Positions 42,889 to 52,889 of a stretch of 64,000 nucleotides of DNA are shown here, in pieces (position 1 is the stretch's first letter; each line of letters begins with the position of its first letter). The stretch comes from Herpetosiphon gulosus. GTDB lineage: Bacteria; Chloroflexota; Chloroflexia; Chloroflexales; Herpetosiphonaceae. Below the pieces are notes generated by a model. It did not search any database. It was not told where the DNA came from and saw only the letters and a list, made by a program, of their open reading frames with translations. The stretch covers positions 124,001-188,000 of the forward strand of contig NZ_BAABRU010000009.1 of assembly GCF_039545135.1 (NCBI RefSeq), in the 5' to 3' direction. Position numbers and translations under genes: made by a program.

Positions 42889-44397
42889 TTATTGCATGAC
42901 CAATGGCGCAGCAATCCGATGATGCTGGAACCGCAGACGACGCATCGTTGCTGGCGCTTGCACTCGATCGCCTTGCCGTGCCCGCACCATGACCAGCGGA
43001 TAGACCCACGCTGGTAGCTCGGTTTCATAGCTCCAGGTCGTGCCAGTAACATTCGCCACTTGCCACGTTGCACCAGCATCAAGGCTTACATCCAACGCCG
43101 TGGCATTCGTCAATGTGCCACTCATGCTGAAATGCGGTGTCGTGATCGTGCTACATGGCACGATCTGATCATCAATCGTCGCACTAGGCGCAGCACTGCT
43201 GTTGATCAAATAGGTTAATCCGCGCAGATCATCAGCGATCAGCACATCAAGGCCACCATCACGATTGAGATCGCCAACGGCCAAAGTTTCAGGTCGATAG
43301 CTGGTACTGTAGGGGAGATCGTAGGTTTCGTAGGCCGCCAGCGTCCCATCAACTCGACCACGATAGATCGTCAAGGCTAACCAGCCACTGTTCAGTGCGA
43401 GTATATCATTAAATCCATCATGATTAATATCGGCAATCGCTAAAGCTTCCGGTAAATGCCATGCTGGTAACAACTGTGGTGTGGTCGTGATACGACCATC
43501 GCTTTGTTGGGCAAAAATATTAATCGCTGCATTGGGGATATTGCCCCCAGCGCTGACCACGAGATCGGCACGTCCATCGTTGGTAACATCGCCAATCGCC
43601 ACGGCATGGGCTGCAAAGCCTTGATCATCAACCGGTCGATAGTCAGTAGCAAGCAAGCTTCCCCGATAGAGTGAAAACAAATCGAGGTGTTGAGTAATAC
43701 CACCTGTCCCGCGTAAAGCCGCGAGATCAAGCTGGCCATCATAATTAAGATCACCAAGTGCCAAATCACTCATGCTGCGATTGGCAAACGGCAAACTCAG
43801 GCTTGCCTGCATAGGGTTGTTATTTGGTTGTGACCAAATTTGTATCGTGCCGGGCGTTGCAAACGCCAAATCATCACGGCAATCGCTGGTAAGATCGGCG
43901 GCGTGCAACGCTTCTGGCTCAGTGCTGATCGTATAGTGTTGGGTCAGTTGCAAGGTTTGGCTAAGCGTGCCGCGCCACAGGCCAAGCTGCTTGGTTGCCG
44001 GTTGCAACGCCGCCAAATCAGCCAAGCGATCATTGTTGATTTGGCCAATCGCCAGGCTGCTTGGCTGGCTCGTGAGCGTCGTGGTTTGGACAATTGTCAG
44101 GCCGTTGTTCCAGCCCAAGCGCAACAGGTGATTGCCAGCACTAGCACTGGCCAAGGGTTGATCAATTGCGGCAGCACTGGCAGCATCGCCCAAGCCAAGG
44201 CTAGCGACTGGCTGCAAAATACCGCTATTGCTGCTAGGTCGGGCTGGCCGTTGGTTTGGGTGAGCCAAATAGGCGGCGGGCATAACCCCCGCTGCACTTT
44301 TTGGGTGCAGCGGGCCACGGGCTGGTTGTTGGGCAGTTGTACTTGCGACTGTCACGATGATTAATGTGAGCAGTGTCATTATTTTTATTGGTTTCAT
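42889..44397 (-). CDS. Secreted FG-GAP/VCBS-repeat protein
   Basis: This 502-residue exported protein has a signal peptide (KIMTLLTLIIVTVASTTAQ). From about residue 75 to 400 it carries FG-GAP/VCBS-type repeats with Asp-rich calcium loops: GDLNYDGQLDLAALRG, GDVTNDGRADLVVSAGG, ADINHDGFNDILALNSG, GDLNRDGGLDVLIAD. These form a beta-propeller, usually for adhesion or carbohydrate contact. The last 100 residues are a separate beta domain. GGAG lies 11 bases upstream of the ATG. It starts 14 bases after the Rhs gene ends and 26 bases before the cohesin-like gene, so the three form one operon. Confidence 0.85.
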   Translation of the reverse strand: MKPIKIMTLLTLIIVTVASTTAQQPARGPLHPKSAAGVMPAAYLAHPNQRPARPSSNSGILQPVASLGLGDAASAAAIDQPLASASAGNHLLRLGWNNGLTIVQTTTLTSQPSSLAIGQINNDRLADLAALQPATKQLGLWRGTLSQTLQLTQHYTISTEPEALHAADLTSDCRDDLAFATPGTIQIWSQPNNNPMQASLSLPFANRSMSDLALGDLNYDGQLDLAALRGTGGITQHLDLFSLYRGSLLATDYRPVDDQGFAAHAVAIGDVTNDGRADLVVSAGGNIPNAAINIFAQQSDGRITTTPQLLPAWHLPEALAIADINHDGFNDILALNSGWLALTIYRGRVDGTLAAYETYDLPYSTSYRPETLAVGDLNRDGGLDVLIADDLRGLTYLINSSAAPSATIDDQIVPCSTITTPHFSMSGTLTNATALDVSLDAGATWQVANVTGTTWSYETELPAWVYPLVMVRARQGDRVQAPATMRRLRFQHHRIAAPLVMQ

Positions 44398-44411
44398 GTG
44401 GATAAATCTCC

Positions 44412-47400
44412 TCAATTGAATTTTATCAAACGTTTTTCATAACCAAATCCTGCTGATACATCCAAAACTTTCCGCCAATATAAAATCATATTAACTTCTG
44501 CTAAGGCATATACTTTTACTTCAAAATTGAAATCAATACCATCACGGCTTCCACTTACTCCTAGTGCCAGGCTTGCTCCAATTTCTGCTTTATAGACCTT
44601 CTCAAGTTCCGATCTTGCAAAGATTCTGGCCCCGATGCTCCCACCGCCACTTATTGATGTGTCTCCATATTTACAGAATTTAATCTGTATTCCTCCCTTT
44701 CCCCAAAATTCGTACTTAATCCAAGGTATGGGAGTCGTAAATGAAGGTGTCGTTACTTCATACTCCAATACTGCGCGACCACAAGCATCCATTCTTTTTA
44801 ATTCTGGATTGTATTGATATTCCAAGCCTCCTGATCCCTCTAATTTTGCCTCTGCATTTAAGTTTTGTAATCCTAATGTTTTAACACCAGGAATCTTTGC
44901 AGCCCATGTAAAAGGTGTCGGCGGAATCTTTAATTTCCAAAAGAAACCCGTTAGAAACTCAAATCTTTTCCAATCAGGATTTTCTTTATTACTACCATTG
45001 TCTGGATTCTCGCCATTACCCGGATTTGAACCATTACCTGGATTGCCTGGGTTGGTATGATTTCCGCCGTTACCAGGGCTACCATTGCCATTTCCTGTGC
45101 TATTGCATGGGATATAAAGATTTTGGCCAAATGAAACACTATAGGGGTTACCAATTCGATTAGCATTGGCAATCCAGCGCCAATCAATGCCGAAGCGTGC
45201 GCCGATACCACTCAAGGTATCGCCTGAACGCACAGTGTAGCGTTCGTTACACTGTTGCCCACAATTCGGGCGGCTACTGCCAGCGCTTTGGGCCGATGCA
45301 TAACTGGATGCTGCATGGCTGGCCGCTGAAACACTACCGATCAATGATGCGGCAGTTACACCAACCTGATGCATGGCGTTGCCTAAACCACTCCCTGCGT
45401 TGGGTCGGCTGAGGGTTGGGCTACCACTTGCCACATCAAACAAGCCTAGTGGATCAGTGCGACTGATCGGGTTGTTACGCACATAACTGTAACGGTTGAG
45501 CGAACCGGGCATATTCTGATCAGCAGGGAAGGGATCAGCACTCAGCCAGGTGGCGTTCTGCGGGTCGTAATAGCGGTTGCGAGCATAGATCAAGCCGCTG
45601 CTATCTTGGCGATGGCCGGTATAGCCATAGTTACTGACCAAATTGCTTGCGCCACTGTCGATCTGGCCCCAATCGCTGTAGCGGGTTGGCAACGTTGCGT
45701 TGGGTTTGCCAGCAGCATCGCTATAGCCAATGTAACTGCCCAAGCCTTCAAGATGAGCAAACATGGTCGTGCTATTGCGTTCCACCGCCAGATGCCCCAA
45801 ACCTTGTGGATGTAGCACAAACCATTGGGTTGGCTGGTTGGCGCTGAATTGGGCGAGCACATTCCACGAATCACCATCATACAGGGTATGTTCGCTGCTC
45901 AGTAGCACACCAGCAGCCGACCATTGCTCAAGCAGGGTGCGGCGTTGGTGATGATCGTAGCGATAGCGTTGGATGGATTGGGTGCTGGTTCCAGCAGCAT
46001 CAAGCATGCTGAGGCTGAGCAAACGGCCTCGCGAGTCGTAACTAAGACGGGTTTGGTATTGGGAGGTTTGGCTACTGATGCGTTGGCCTGCGCCATCATA
46101 GCCATACGTCGTTTTGCCCGCGCGTGAGTCGTTAACTTCGAGCAAGCGATCGGCTGCATCGTAGCGCATGGTTTGTGTCCAGTTGCTTGTGCCTTGCGTC
46201 GCTTCAATCGCCAGCCGATTTCCGGCTTTATCATAGCGATAGGTGTGGGCTAATTGGCTGGTTCCGGCTCCACTGCGCTGGCTGCGAATCAGCCGATCAA
46301 TCTGATCATAGTCGTAGCTGGTTTCTTCGATGCTAATCAGCGAACCAAACATCAAGGTTGAAATCAATTCGCGGGTGCGGTTGCCATTCGGGTCAAGCCG
46401 ATATTCGTAGACCGCGAAGGCTCCATCATTGCCACGATTGAGCACCGCCGTCAAACGACCATCAGCATCGTAGGCCATGCTGACGGCAGCATGGGGATAA
46501 CGAATATCCAACAAGCGCCCATCCGCATCATAGTTCAATGTGATCGTATGCCCCCGACCATCATCGATCTGGATGGGCCAACCATTCGCATCATAGCGCG
46601 TTTGCACCATGCGGCCATCGGGATAGATCACATGGGTGCGACGACCTGCCGCGTCATAGCGCCACTCGACCACTTTGCCCGCCCCATCAACCCCGCGAAT
46701 CAGGCGATTGAGCCGATCATAGCTGGTGGTTTGTTTACCCGCCGCACTTTCAGCGTGCAGCAGATTGCCAAGCACATCGTAGCTGAGCGTTTCAGCCTGA
46801 CCAACGCTGAAGGTGCTGGTTGTTGGGCGATTGAGGGCATCGTATTGCGTCGTGATCTGCTGTTGATTAGGGTATTGTTCACCAATACGATTGCCAAGTG
46901 CATCGTAGCGATACCGCGTTACTTGGCCCATGGCATTACGTTCTTCAATCACCCGACCGAGCAGATCATAGCTGGTTTGGCGGCGATGGCCATTGGGGTC
47001 GAGCGTGATGGTGGGCATGCCGGCAATATCATAGCGGGTTGTGATCGTATTCGAGAGCGCGTCGGTGATGCTCAGGCTTTGGCCCAGCACATCGTACTGG
47101 CGGGTCATGGTCTGGCCTTTGGCATCCACGCTGGCGCTAATCCGCCCAAGTGCATCGTAGCGACTGCTGGTTTGGTGGCCTAACGGTGAGGTGGTTTGAA
47201 TCAGGCGTTGAGCTTGGTCATAGGTGTTGCTGGTGACAAACCCACGGCCATCTTGGCTGGCAATTTGGTTATTGACCGCATCATACCGATAGCGCAGCAC
47301 CTGACCACCAGGCTTGGTTACTTGGAGCAGATTGCCGCGTGCATCATAGCTGTTGGTCTCCGTATTTCCCAACGGATCACGCATGCGTAGCGTGCGACCA

Positions 47401-50400
47401 AGGGCATCATAATCCGTCTGCCAACTATGACCAAGCGCATCAATTCGTTCAATTTGGCGTTGCTCCGCATCATAGCGATACTGGGTGACAGCCCCACGCG
47501 GATCGGTGGTTTGGATGAGATTCCCCAGTTGATCATAGCGCTGGAGCGTCAGATTGCCCAACGCATCGCTCTGGCGGATGGCTTGTCCAAGCACGTCATA
47601 GGTCGTCAACGTGCGATTGCCACGCGCATCAATCACGCTGATCGGTGCACCCGCGCTATCGTAGCTGGTTTGGGTGCGATTGCTCATAGCATCAATGCTG
47701 ACCAACACGCGGCCTTCAGGATCGTATTGATTACTGCTGATGGCTCCCCGTGGGTCAATTGTGCGCACGACCCGACCTAAAGCGTCATACTCAGTCCGTG
47801 TCACTGCTCCATAGGGATTCCGTGTGGAAATCAGGCGATTGAGCAGGTCGTATTCAGTCGTTGTCACATTGCCCAGCGCATCGGTCACGCGCACAGGATT
47901 ATTGGCAGCATCATAGTCGGTGGTCATTGTTGCACTCAGTGCATCGGTGACCCGAATCGGGGTATTGACTGCATCATACGCGGTTGTTGTCGTAGCACTG
48001 AGTGGATTCGTCACCTGAATCGCATTGCCAACTGCGTCATAGGTTGTTGTAGTGACGAAGCCTGCTTCATCTTGCTGGGCGATCACTGAGCCTTCGGCAT
48101 CATACACGGTCGTGCGGCGCTGACCGAGCGCATCGATCGTTTCCGTGGCACGACCAAGCACATCGTAGATCGTGCTGGTTTTGGCTCCCGTGCGATCGAT
48201 TGCAAAGATTTGGCGGCCTGCGCTATCGTAACCCCAGCGTTGACGATAGCCGCGTGGATCAATCTGCTCAATCAGCTGGCCTTCGGCATCATAGACCTTC
48301 GTCGTCGTATGCCCAAGTGCATCAACCTCCTTGACCGGACGATCCATCGAATCGTAGTTGGTACGCGTGATGGCTCCACGCTCATCGGTTATGGCAATCA
48401 CACGACCAACTGCGTCGTATTGATAACGAACGCTTGCGCCAACCCGATTGATTGTTTGCACTTGCCGATTGGCCGCATCATACAGGGTCATGCTGCGTTG
48501 GCCTAACGCATCGATGATGGCAAGCTGATTGCCAACCAGATCGTATTCATAGCGTGTGCTTGCGCCTGAGGCATCGATCTGCTCAACCATGCGACCAAGC
48601 AGGTCGTAGCGCATCGTCGTCGTTGCGCCACGCGGATTGGTTTCGCTGAGCAGGTGATTGCGGGCATCGAATTGCCGGGTTGTTACGCGTCCTAGCGGAT
48701 CGATCGTGCGGATTTCACGCCCTAAAGCATCGTATTCGTGGCGCGTTTCGCGGCCAAGCGGATCACGCTCAGCAATCAATTGACCAATCGCATCATAGGC
48801 ATACGACCAGGTATGGCCAAGTCGATTGGTGCGGCTCGTCAAGCGATTAATCGCATCGTAGCCGAAACGGGTTTCCTGATTCAGCGCATCGACCATACGC
48901 ACCAGATTATCGGTTTGGTCATAATAATAGTCGGTGACGGCCCCCGCAAAATCCGTCTCGCCAATCAAGCGATGGCTGCCATCATAGAATCGACGGCGTT
49001 GTTGGCCCAAACGATTGGTTTCTGCAATCAGATTGCCCATGGGATCATAGACAAACGTCTGCTTACTACCATCAGGGTAACGAATGCTGGTCAAACGGCG
49101 CTGTGGATCATAGTCGTACTCCACCCGATTGCCGAGGGCATCGATCATGGTCAGCTGATCACCTGCGCCATTGTATTCATAGCGGGTTTGCGCACCAAGG
49201 GCATCGGTTTCGCTGAGCACCAAGCCTTGAGTCGAGAAACTGCGTTGCGCAATCCGCCCAAGTTCATCGCGTTCGGCCACGACTAAACCGGTTGGCGTGG
49301 TGGTGTAGACTCGCACACCGCCTAAAGCGTGCTGTTGCGCAACCAGCAGATTATTGCTATAGGTGAAAATCGTGGTCGCACCAAGGGAATCGATGTCGCG
49401 CAGTTTGTTATTATTCGCATCATACTCAGAGCGCCACACGCCACCTAATGGATCGGTGGTGCTCAACAGATTGCCCTGTGCATCATAGCGATAGTGCCAG
49501 GTATGATTAAGCGCATTGGTACGGCTCGTCAGCCGATTCTGATCATCATAGGTATAGCGTTCACGGTTGTTGAGCGCATCAACCCGTTCGATTAAGCGTC
49601 CACGTTCATCGTAGCGATCAGTGATTGGGTTGCCACGGGCATCGAGGTAGGTCGTGGTGCGGCTGGCTGGCGTATAATTAAATTGTCGCCAATCGCTCAA
49701 CCCTTCGCGTTGCTGCTCAACCCGACCTTGGGCATCGTAGCTATTTTCAACCACCAAGCGTCCAGCCCCATCCGTAATCCGGGTAATGCGGTGGTTTTGA
49801 TCATACTGGTAACTGGTTGATTGATTGGCTTGATTGATCACTTCAACCAAATCGCCAGCTCCATCGTAGCGATAGCGCTGGGTTGCCTGTGGACAACGCA
49901 ACTCAGTAACCCGTTGGTGCTGCCAGATCAATTGACAGGCTTGACTTGGCCCCTGAATTTCAACTAAACGGCTATCGCTGTAGTGCAGGGTAGTTTGATT
50001 ACCAAATTGATCGCTGATAGTTTCAAGTCGTCCGTCGGGGTTAAAACTGCGGGTCATCCCATCCTGATCGTGCAGTGTCCAGCGTTGGCTGGTCAAATCG
50101 CGGCTCAGGTGCAGATCAAACCCCGTTACGCCGTGGTAGCTGCCATCAGGTGCACTCACTTCGACCCCGTTCGATTCGCCAGTGTCGGGATCGATCACTT
50201 CTTGGTAGCTTGTTTGGAAATTGGCATCAAATAATACCTGTTGACCACTGCCTTGGATATAGACCACCGATTCATCAGGCCGCCGGACGAGCCGTTCATC
50301 GTAGCTACTGGCCCAGCCCCACCCAAATAACCCTTCGGTATCCACATCAAGGCTATTGAACACCCGTCCGAAGACCAACGACAGGCCCAGATCAATCACG

Positions 50401-52517
50401 GTTAAATCAGTCCATGCGGAGAAAAAGTTGCCAGTTGAGGTATTAACTGGCTCGCCCACTGCCCCATTATCAGCATGGGGGCCTTGGGTTTGATTATCGA
50501 GTGGCGGTAAATCTGATTTGACCAAAAAACTGGTTTCATTTTTGATGCCACTACCCGGCGCGATATAGACCCGATACCAGGTGCTTGCATCGCGAAACAT
50601 CGCTTTGGCATAGTGCGTCCCGGCATTGGGCATACTCCGCGCTTGTTCGTAGGTATAGCGTTGGCCTGGATTCAGCCGCACATTCTGAACCGCCGGAAAA
50701 TCGACGCGCCCTTGTGGCCCGTTTACCTGTACCTGTAATTCAGGAATTTGGACGAGGCGCGTTCCAACATTATGCAACGTAAAGCGTGCGGTAACACTAT
50801 TATTGGGAGCTGGCACCGGATTCGGCGTGATCGTCAAATGCTCAACCGTACGCACCTCGCTATAGTGTGGTGGGGGTGGGGGTGCAGGCGTATAGTTAAT
50901 CGAAAGGTAGGGTCGTGGATCAAGTTCCTCATTAAATGGGTCGCAATAGTTGCCATGGGTACATGAGCTGGAGGCAAATGCACCTCCAGCACGGGTTTCA
51001 TCAGTGGCGGCGAATAAAACTCCGCGAGGCGACCCAATATCACTGCTGTACCAACCTTGAACCAGAGACGTTAACCCAAACGTTTTACGGCCACGACCTG
51101 CTGAAACGGCTTGAGTACTGTAAAAATCGCCTTGGATTGAGTCGTGATTATCCCAACTGATCGATTGCTCATTCCACGGATCAATGGTCGAATAAATCCG
51201 GGTATCATAGGCTCCACCACGTTCATTAATATATTGATAAATCGAGAGTTCAGCACTATCAATATCGCCAGGAGTCACATCGGCTGGTAAGCCGGGCAAC
51301 TGAAAATTCAGCATAAAGCGACTGAGTAATTTTGGTGGGTCGGTCATTTGTGAGTAGCCTAAAAAGAGGGCTGCCTCTGGCCAGTGTTCAATCCCTGAAA
51401 TCGCCGCATTATTACTCACATAGGTATCGCCAGCCGGAAAAATTGGGCTAATTGTCGGATCGAGAATCACCGGATACTGACGAGCAGGGTCGTTCAGCCA
51501 TGTTTGGTTCGGTGTATAAACTAAAATTGACTGATCATCGCCGCCATTTTTGAGCGTCACTGAAACGGCAGTGCTGATTTGCCCCTTGGCATCAATTAAA
51601 TAGGGCGCACTCAGCACCAAGGCAGGTTTGGCATCGACCCCGTTGATCACAACGATTTGGCCCTGTTGTTCGGCTTCACCATTGGTAATTCGCAAATTGG
51701 TACTCAGGGCAAAATTACTAGCTGGTGGCTTGTGAAAGATCACGTCCTCTTTCAGACCTAGGCCAGTTGCCGTATAGCGTAGATCAGCCTGCGGAAATGC
51801 ATCAGGATAGGTAATCGACTGGTCATCCACAATTGGCGTGTTCAAGTGGGCTTCGCGTGGCGTAAAGCCAACCCGCACCCCAGCATACGCGAATTCAACG
51901 AGATCGCGCTGCTGGTTTGCCAAGGTCGTGGTGTCGGCATGGGCAAACCATAGATCGACATCGGTGCCTGCAACTTCATAGCCAGCAACACCCGTATTTT
52001 GCTGTTGGGCTGGCTTCAAACTTGGGGCATAGGTAGCCCATGTCCCATCACGATCACGATAATGAATCGGCGTGGCATAAATCCGTGTCTCCCAATGCCC
52101 ATCGGGAAATGCCAAGACTTTACTGGTAGCAGTGCGATATTGCAGGAGTTCAGTCTCTCGCGCCAGTTGGGGCGTTGGGGTAGCTTTATCTGCTGGTCGA
52201 GCACCAACATGGTGGTTACCAAGTTGGGTTGACGGTGAAGCACGAGTTAGTGGTATAAGATTGCGCTGTTGTTCATTAATGGCCCGCTGTTCAAGCAGCT
52301 GGAGCCGTTGGTTTTGATCAACGAAAGGAGTCATGGGAAGCACTGTATTTCCCTGATCGGCAGTGGGAAGTTGCCGATTCCCAAGAACATAAGCGCGTGC
52401 CTGCGCAAAGCGGCTGGCTGCATCCTCCAAGCTTTGCGCATGTAATCCAGCTCGTGGCAAAAGACTCAGCACAAAACAGCCGAATAGCCCCAACGACCAA
52501 CGATTTAAACGGTGCAT
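44412..52517 (-). CDS. Giant secreted Rhs/YD-repeat protein with LysM and variable C-terminus (2701 aa)
   Basis: Domains: Sec signal peptide (1-29), a DNRLRE-like adhesin module (about 360-540, SPIFPAGDTYVSNNAAISG), a CARDB-like module (about 560-660, TITPNPVPAPNNSVTARF), a DUF6531-type entry (near 710-740), a YD-repeat shell (about 830-2300), the Rhs core end (YGYTGHRQDSSGLIYARNRY and then NRYSYVRNNPISRTDPLGLFD near 2296-2362), a LysM domain (about 2426-2471), a Gly/Asn/Pro linker and a C-terminal 180-residue domain of unknown type. The tip is much more A+T rich (about 30% G+C at 44461-44520 against 57% at 46681-46740). GGAGG before 52517 fixes the start. It heads an operon of exported proteins. 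Confidence 0.9.
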   Translation of the reverse strand: MHRLNRWSLGLFGCFVLSLLPRAGLHAQSLEDAASRFAQARAYVLGNRQLPTADQGNTVLPMTPFVDQNQRLQLLEQRAINEQQRNLIPLTRASPSTQLGNHHVGARPADKATPTPQLARETELLQYRTATSKVLAFPDGHWETRIYATPIHYRDRDGTWATYAPSLKPAQQQNTGVAGYEVAGTDVDLWFAHADTTTLANQQRDLVEFAYAGVRVGFTPREAHLNTPIVDDQSITYPDAFPQADLRYTATGLGLKEDVIFHKPPASNFALSTNLRITNGEAEQQGQIVVINGVDAKPALVLSAPYLIDAKGQISTAVSVTLKNGGDDQSILVYTPNQTWLNDPARQYPVILDPTISPIFPAGDTYVSNNAAISGIEHWPEAALFLGYSQMTDPPKLLSRFMLNFQLPGLPADVTPGDIDSAELSIYQYINERGGAYDTRIYSTIDPWNEQSISWDNHDSIQGDFYSTQAVSAGRGRKTFGLTSLVQGWYSSDIGSPRGVLFAATDETRAGGAFASSSCTHGNYCDPFNEELDPRPYLSINYTPAPPPPPHYSEVRTVEHLTITPNPVPAPNNSVTARFTLHNVGTRLVQIPELQVQVNGPQGRVDFPAVQNVRLNPGQRYTYEQARSMPNAGTHYAKAMFRDASTWYRVYIAPGSGIKNETSFLVKSDLPPLDNQTQGPHADNGAVGEPVNTSTGNFFSAWTDLTVIDLGLSLVFGRVFNSLDVDTEGLFGWGWASSYDERLVRRPDESVVYIQGSGQQVLFDANFQTSYQEVIDPDTGESNGVEVSAPDGSYHGVTGFDLHLSRDLTSQRWTLHDQDGMTRSFNPDGRLETISDQFGNQTTLHYSDSRLVEIQGPSQACQLIWQHQRVTELRCPQATQRYRYDGAGDLVEVINQANQSTSYQYDQNHRITRITDGAGRLVVENSYDAQGRVEQQREGLSDWRQFNYTPASRTTTYLDARGNPITDRYDERGRLIERVDALNNRERYTYDDQNRLTSRTNALNHTWHYRYDAQGNLLSTTDPLGGVWRSEYDANNNKLRDIDSLGATTIFTYSNNLLVAQQHALGGVRVYTTTPTGLVVAERDELGRIAQRSFSTQGLVLSETDALGAQTRYEYNGAGDQLTMIDALGNRVEYDYDPQRRLTSIRYPDGSKQTFVYDPMGNLIAETNRLGQQRRRFYDGSHRLIGETDFAGAVTDYYYDQTDNLVRMVDALNQETRFGYDAINRLTSRTNRLGHTWSYAYDAIGQLIAERDPLGRETRHEYDALGREIRTIDPLGRVTTRQFDARNHLLSETNPRGATTTMRYDLLGRMVEQIDASGASTRYEYDLVGNQLAIIDALGQRSMTLYDAANRQVQTINRVGASVRYQYDAVGRVIAITDERGAITRTNYDSMDRPVKEVDALGHTTTKVYDAEGQLIEQIDPRGYRQRWGYDSAGRQIFAIDRTGAKTSTIYDVLGRATETIDALGQRRTTVYDAEGSVIAQQDEAGFVTTTTYDAVGNAIQVTNPLSATTTTAYDAVNTPIRVTDALSATMTTDYDAANNPVRVTDALGNVTTTEYDLLNRLISTRNPYGAVTRTEYDALGRVVRTIDPRGAISSNQYDPEGRVLVSIDAMSNRTQTSYDSAGAPISVIDARGNRTLTTYDVLGQAIRQSDALGNLTLQRYDQLGNLIQTTDPRGAVTQYRYDAEQRQIERIDALGHSWQTDYDALGRTLRMRDPLGNTETNSYDARGNLLQVTKPGGQVLRYRYDAVNNQIASQDGRGFVTSNTYDQAQRLIQTTSPLGHQTSSRYDALGRISASVDAKGQTMTRQYDVLGQSLSITDALSNTITTRYDIAGMPTITLDPNGHRRQTSYDLLGRVIEERNAMGQVTRYRYDALGNRIGEQYPNQQQITTQYDALNRPTTSTFSVGQAETLSYDVLGNLLHAESAAGKQTTSYDRLNRLIRGVDGAGKVVEWRYDAAGRRTHVIYPDGRMVQTRYDANGWPIQIDDGRGHTITLNYDADGRLLDIRYPHAAVSMAYDADGRLTAVLNRGNDGAFAVYEYRLDPNGNRTRELISTLMFGSLISIEETSYDYDQIDRLIRSQRSGAGTSQLAHTYRYDKAGNRLAIEATQGTSNWTQTMRYDAADRLLEVNDSRAGKTTYGYDGAGQRISSQTSQYQTRLSYDSRGRLLSLSMLDAAGTSTQSIQRYRYDHHQRRTLLEQWSAAGVLLSSEHTLYDGDSWNVLAQFSANQPTQWFVLHPQGLGHLAVERNSTTMFAHLEGLGSYIGYSDAAGKPNATLPTRYSDWGQIDSGASNLVSNYGYTGHRQDSSGLIYARNRYYDPQNATWLSADPFPADQNMPGSLNRYSYVRNNPISRTDPLGLFDVASGSPTLSRPNAGSGLGNAMHQVGVTAASLIGSVSAASHAASSYASAQSAGSSRPNCGQQCNERYTVRSGDTLSGIGARFGIDWRWIANANRIGNPYSVSFGQNLYIPCNSTGNGNGSPGNGGNHTNPGNPGNGSNPGNGENPDNGSNKENPDWKRFEFLTGFFWKLKIPPTPFTWAAKIPGVKTLGLQNLNAEAKLEGSGGLEYQYNPELKRMDACGRAVLEYEVTTPSFTTPIPWIKYEFWGKGGIQIKFCKYGDTSISGGGSIGARIFARSELEKVYKAEIGASLALGVSGSRDGIDFNFEVKVYALAEVNMILYWRKVLDVSAGFGYEKRLIKFN
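45620..50030 (-). repeat. Tandem YD-repeat array within the Rhs gene
   Basis: Roughly 65-70 degenerate units of about 63 bases (21 residues, consensus like YDALGR-x-DALGN-x-T) run without a break. The DNA repeats the complement of TACGATGC about every 63 bases, visible on the plus strand as GCATCGTA or GCATCATA. Confidence 0.85.
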
Positions 52518-52652
52518 ACGATTCCTCCAAACACCATGCGAGCGACGATCCAACGCTGTCTCAATAGTGAAGATAAGAGTGATAAACCTGCCCATTGATT
52601 TTAGATGCAATTATGGCGTTTTTTTTCATGGGTACAGCTAGAATTTCCTAGC

Positions 52653-52671
52653 AAATTAACACAGTTAATTT
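52653..52671. promoter_or_regulatory. Operator-like dyad upstream of the Rhs gene
   Basis: Perfect 8-base arms AAATTAAC and GTTAATTT are separated by 3 bases, 136 bases before the Rhs start codon. The size fits a homodimeric regulator. Confidence 0.45.
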
Positions 52672-52778
52672 CTATTCATCACACATCGTTCCTTAGAACT
52701 TAACCAACAGTTGTCACAAGTGCGAGAATCTCTAGTTAATCAAGAGAGACGGCTTGGCTAGATTTTTGGCATACCAAA

Positions 52779-52808
52779 ACGGCCAAAGTGATAAATCACC
52801 CTGGCCGT
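52779..52808 (-). terminator. Hairpin terminator after the SGNH-like gene
   Basis: Outer 7-bp arms (ACGGCCA/TGGCCGT) and inner 5-bp arms (GTGAT/ATCAC) stack with a 2-by-2 internal loop; on the minus strand TTTTGG follows. Confidence 0.6.
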
Positions 52809-52889
52809 GTTTCTGAATCACCAGACAAGAAACGTTTGTAGTTGGTTATGGGGTTAGAATAGAAGGTTCCAGCGGTGCTCAATCAACAT

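Larger units (their letters stand above)
52518..52889 (-). other. Upstream region of the Rhs operon
   Basis: No gene is seen in these 372 bases. They hold a perfect dyad at 52653-52671 upstream of the Rhs gene and, further up, the terminator of the SGNH-like gene (52779-52808). No convincing -35/-10 pair was found for the Rhs operon. Confidence 0.5.

Noticed and set aside
46491-49286. Long open frames on the plus strand inside the Rhs gene
   Set aside because: They are by-products of the repetitive coding sequence; they lack ribosome sites and their proteins merely mirror the YD pattern.
45620-50030. Regular 63-base repetition that could suggest a CRISPR or satellite array
   Set aside because: It is one continuous coding frame of degenerate YD repeats; there are no exact repeats with unique spacers.
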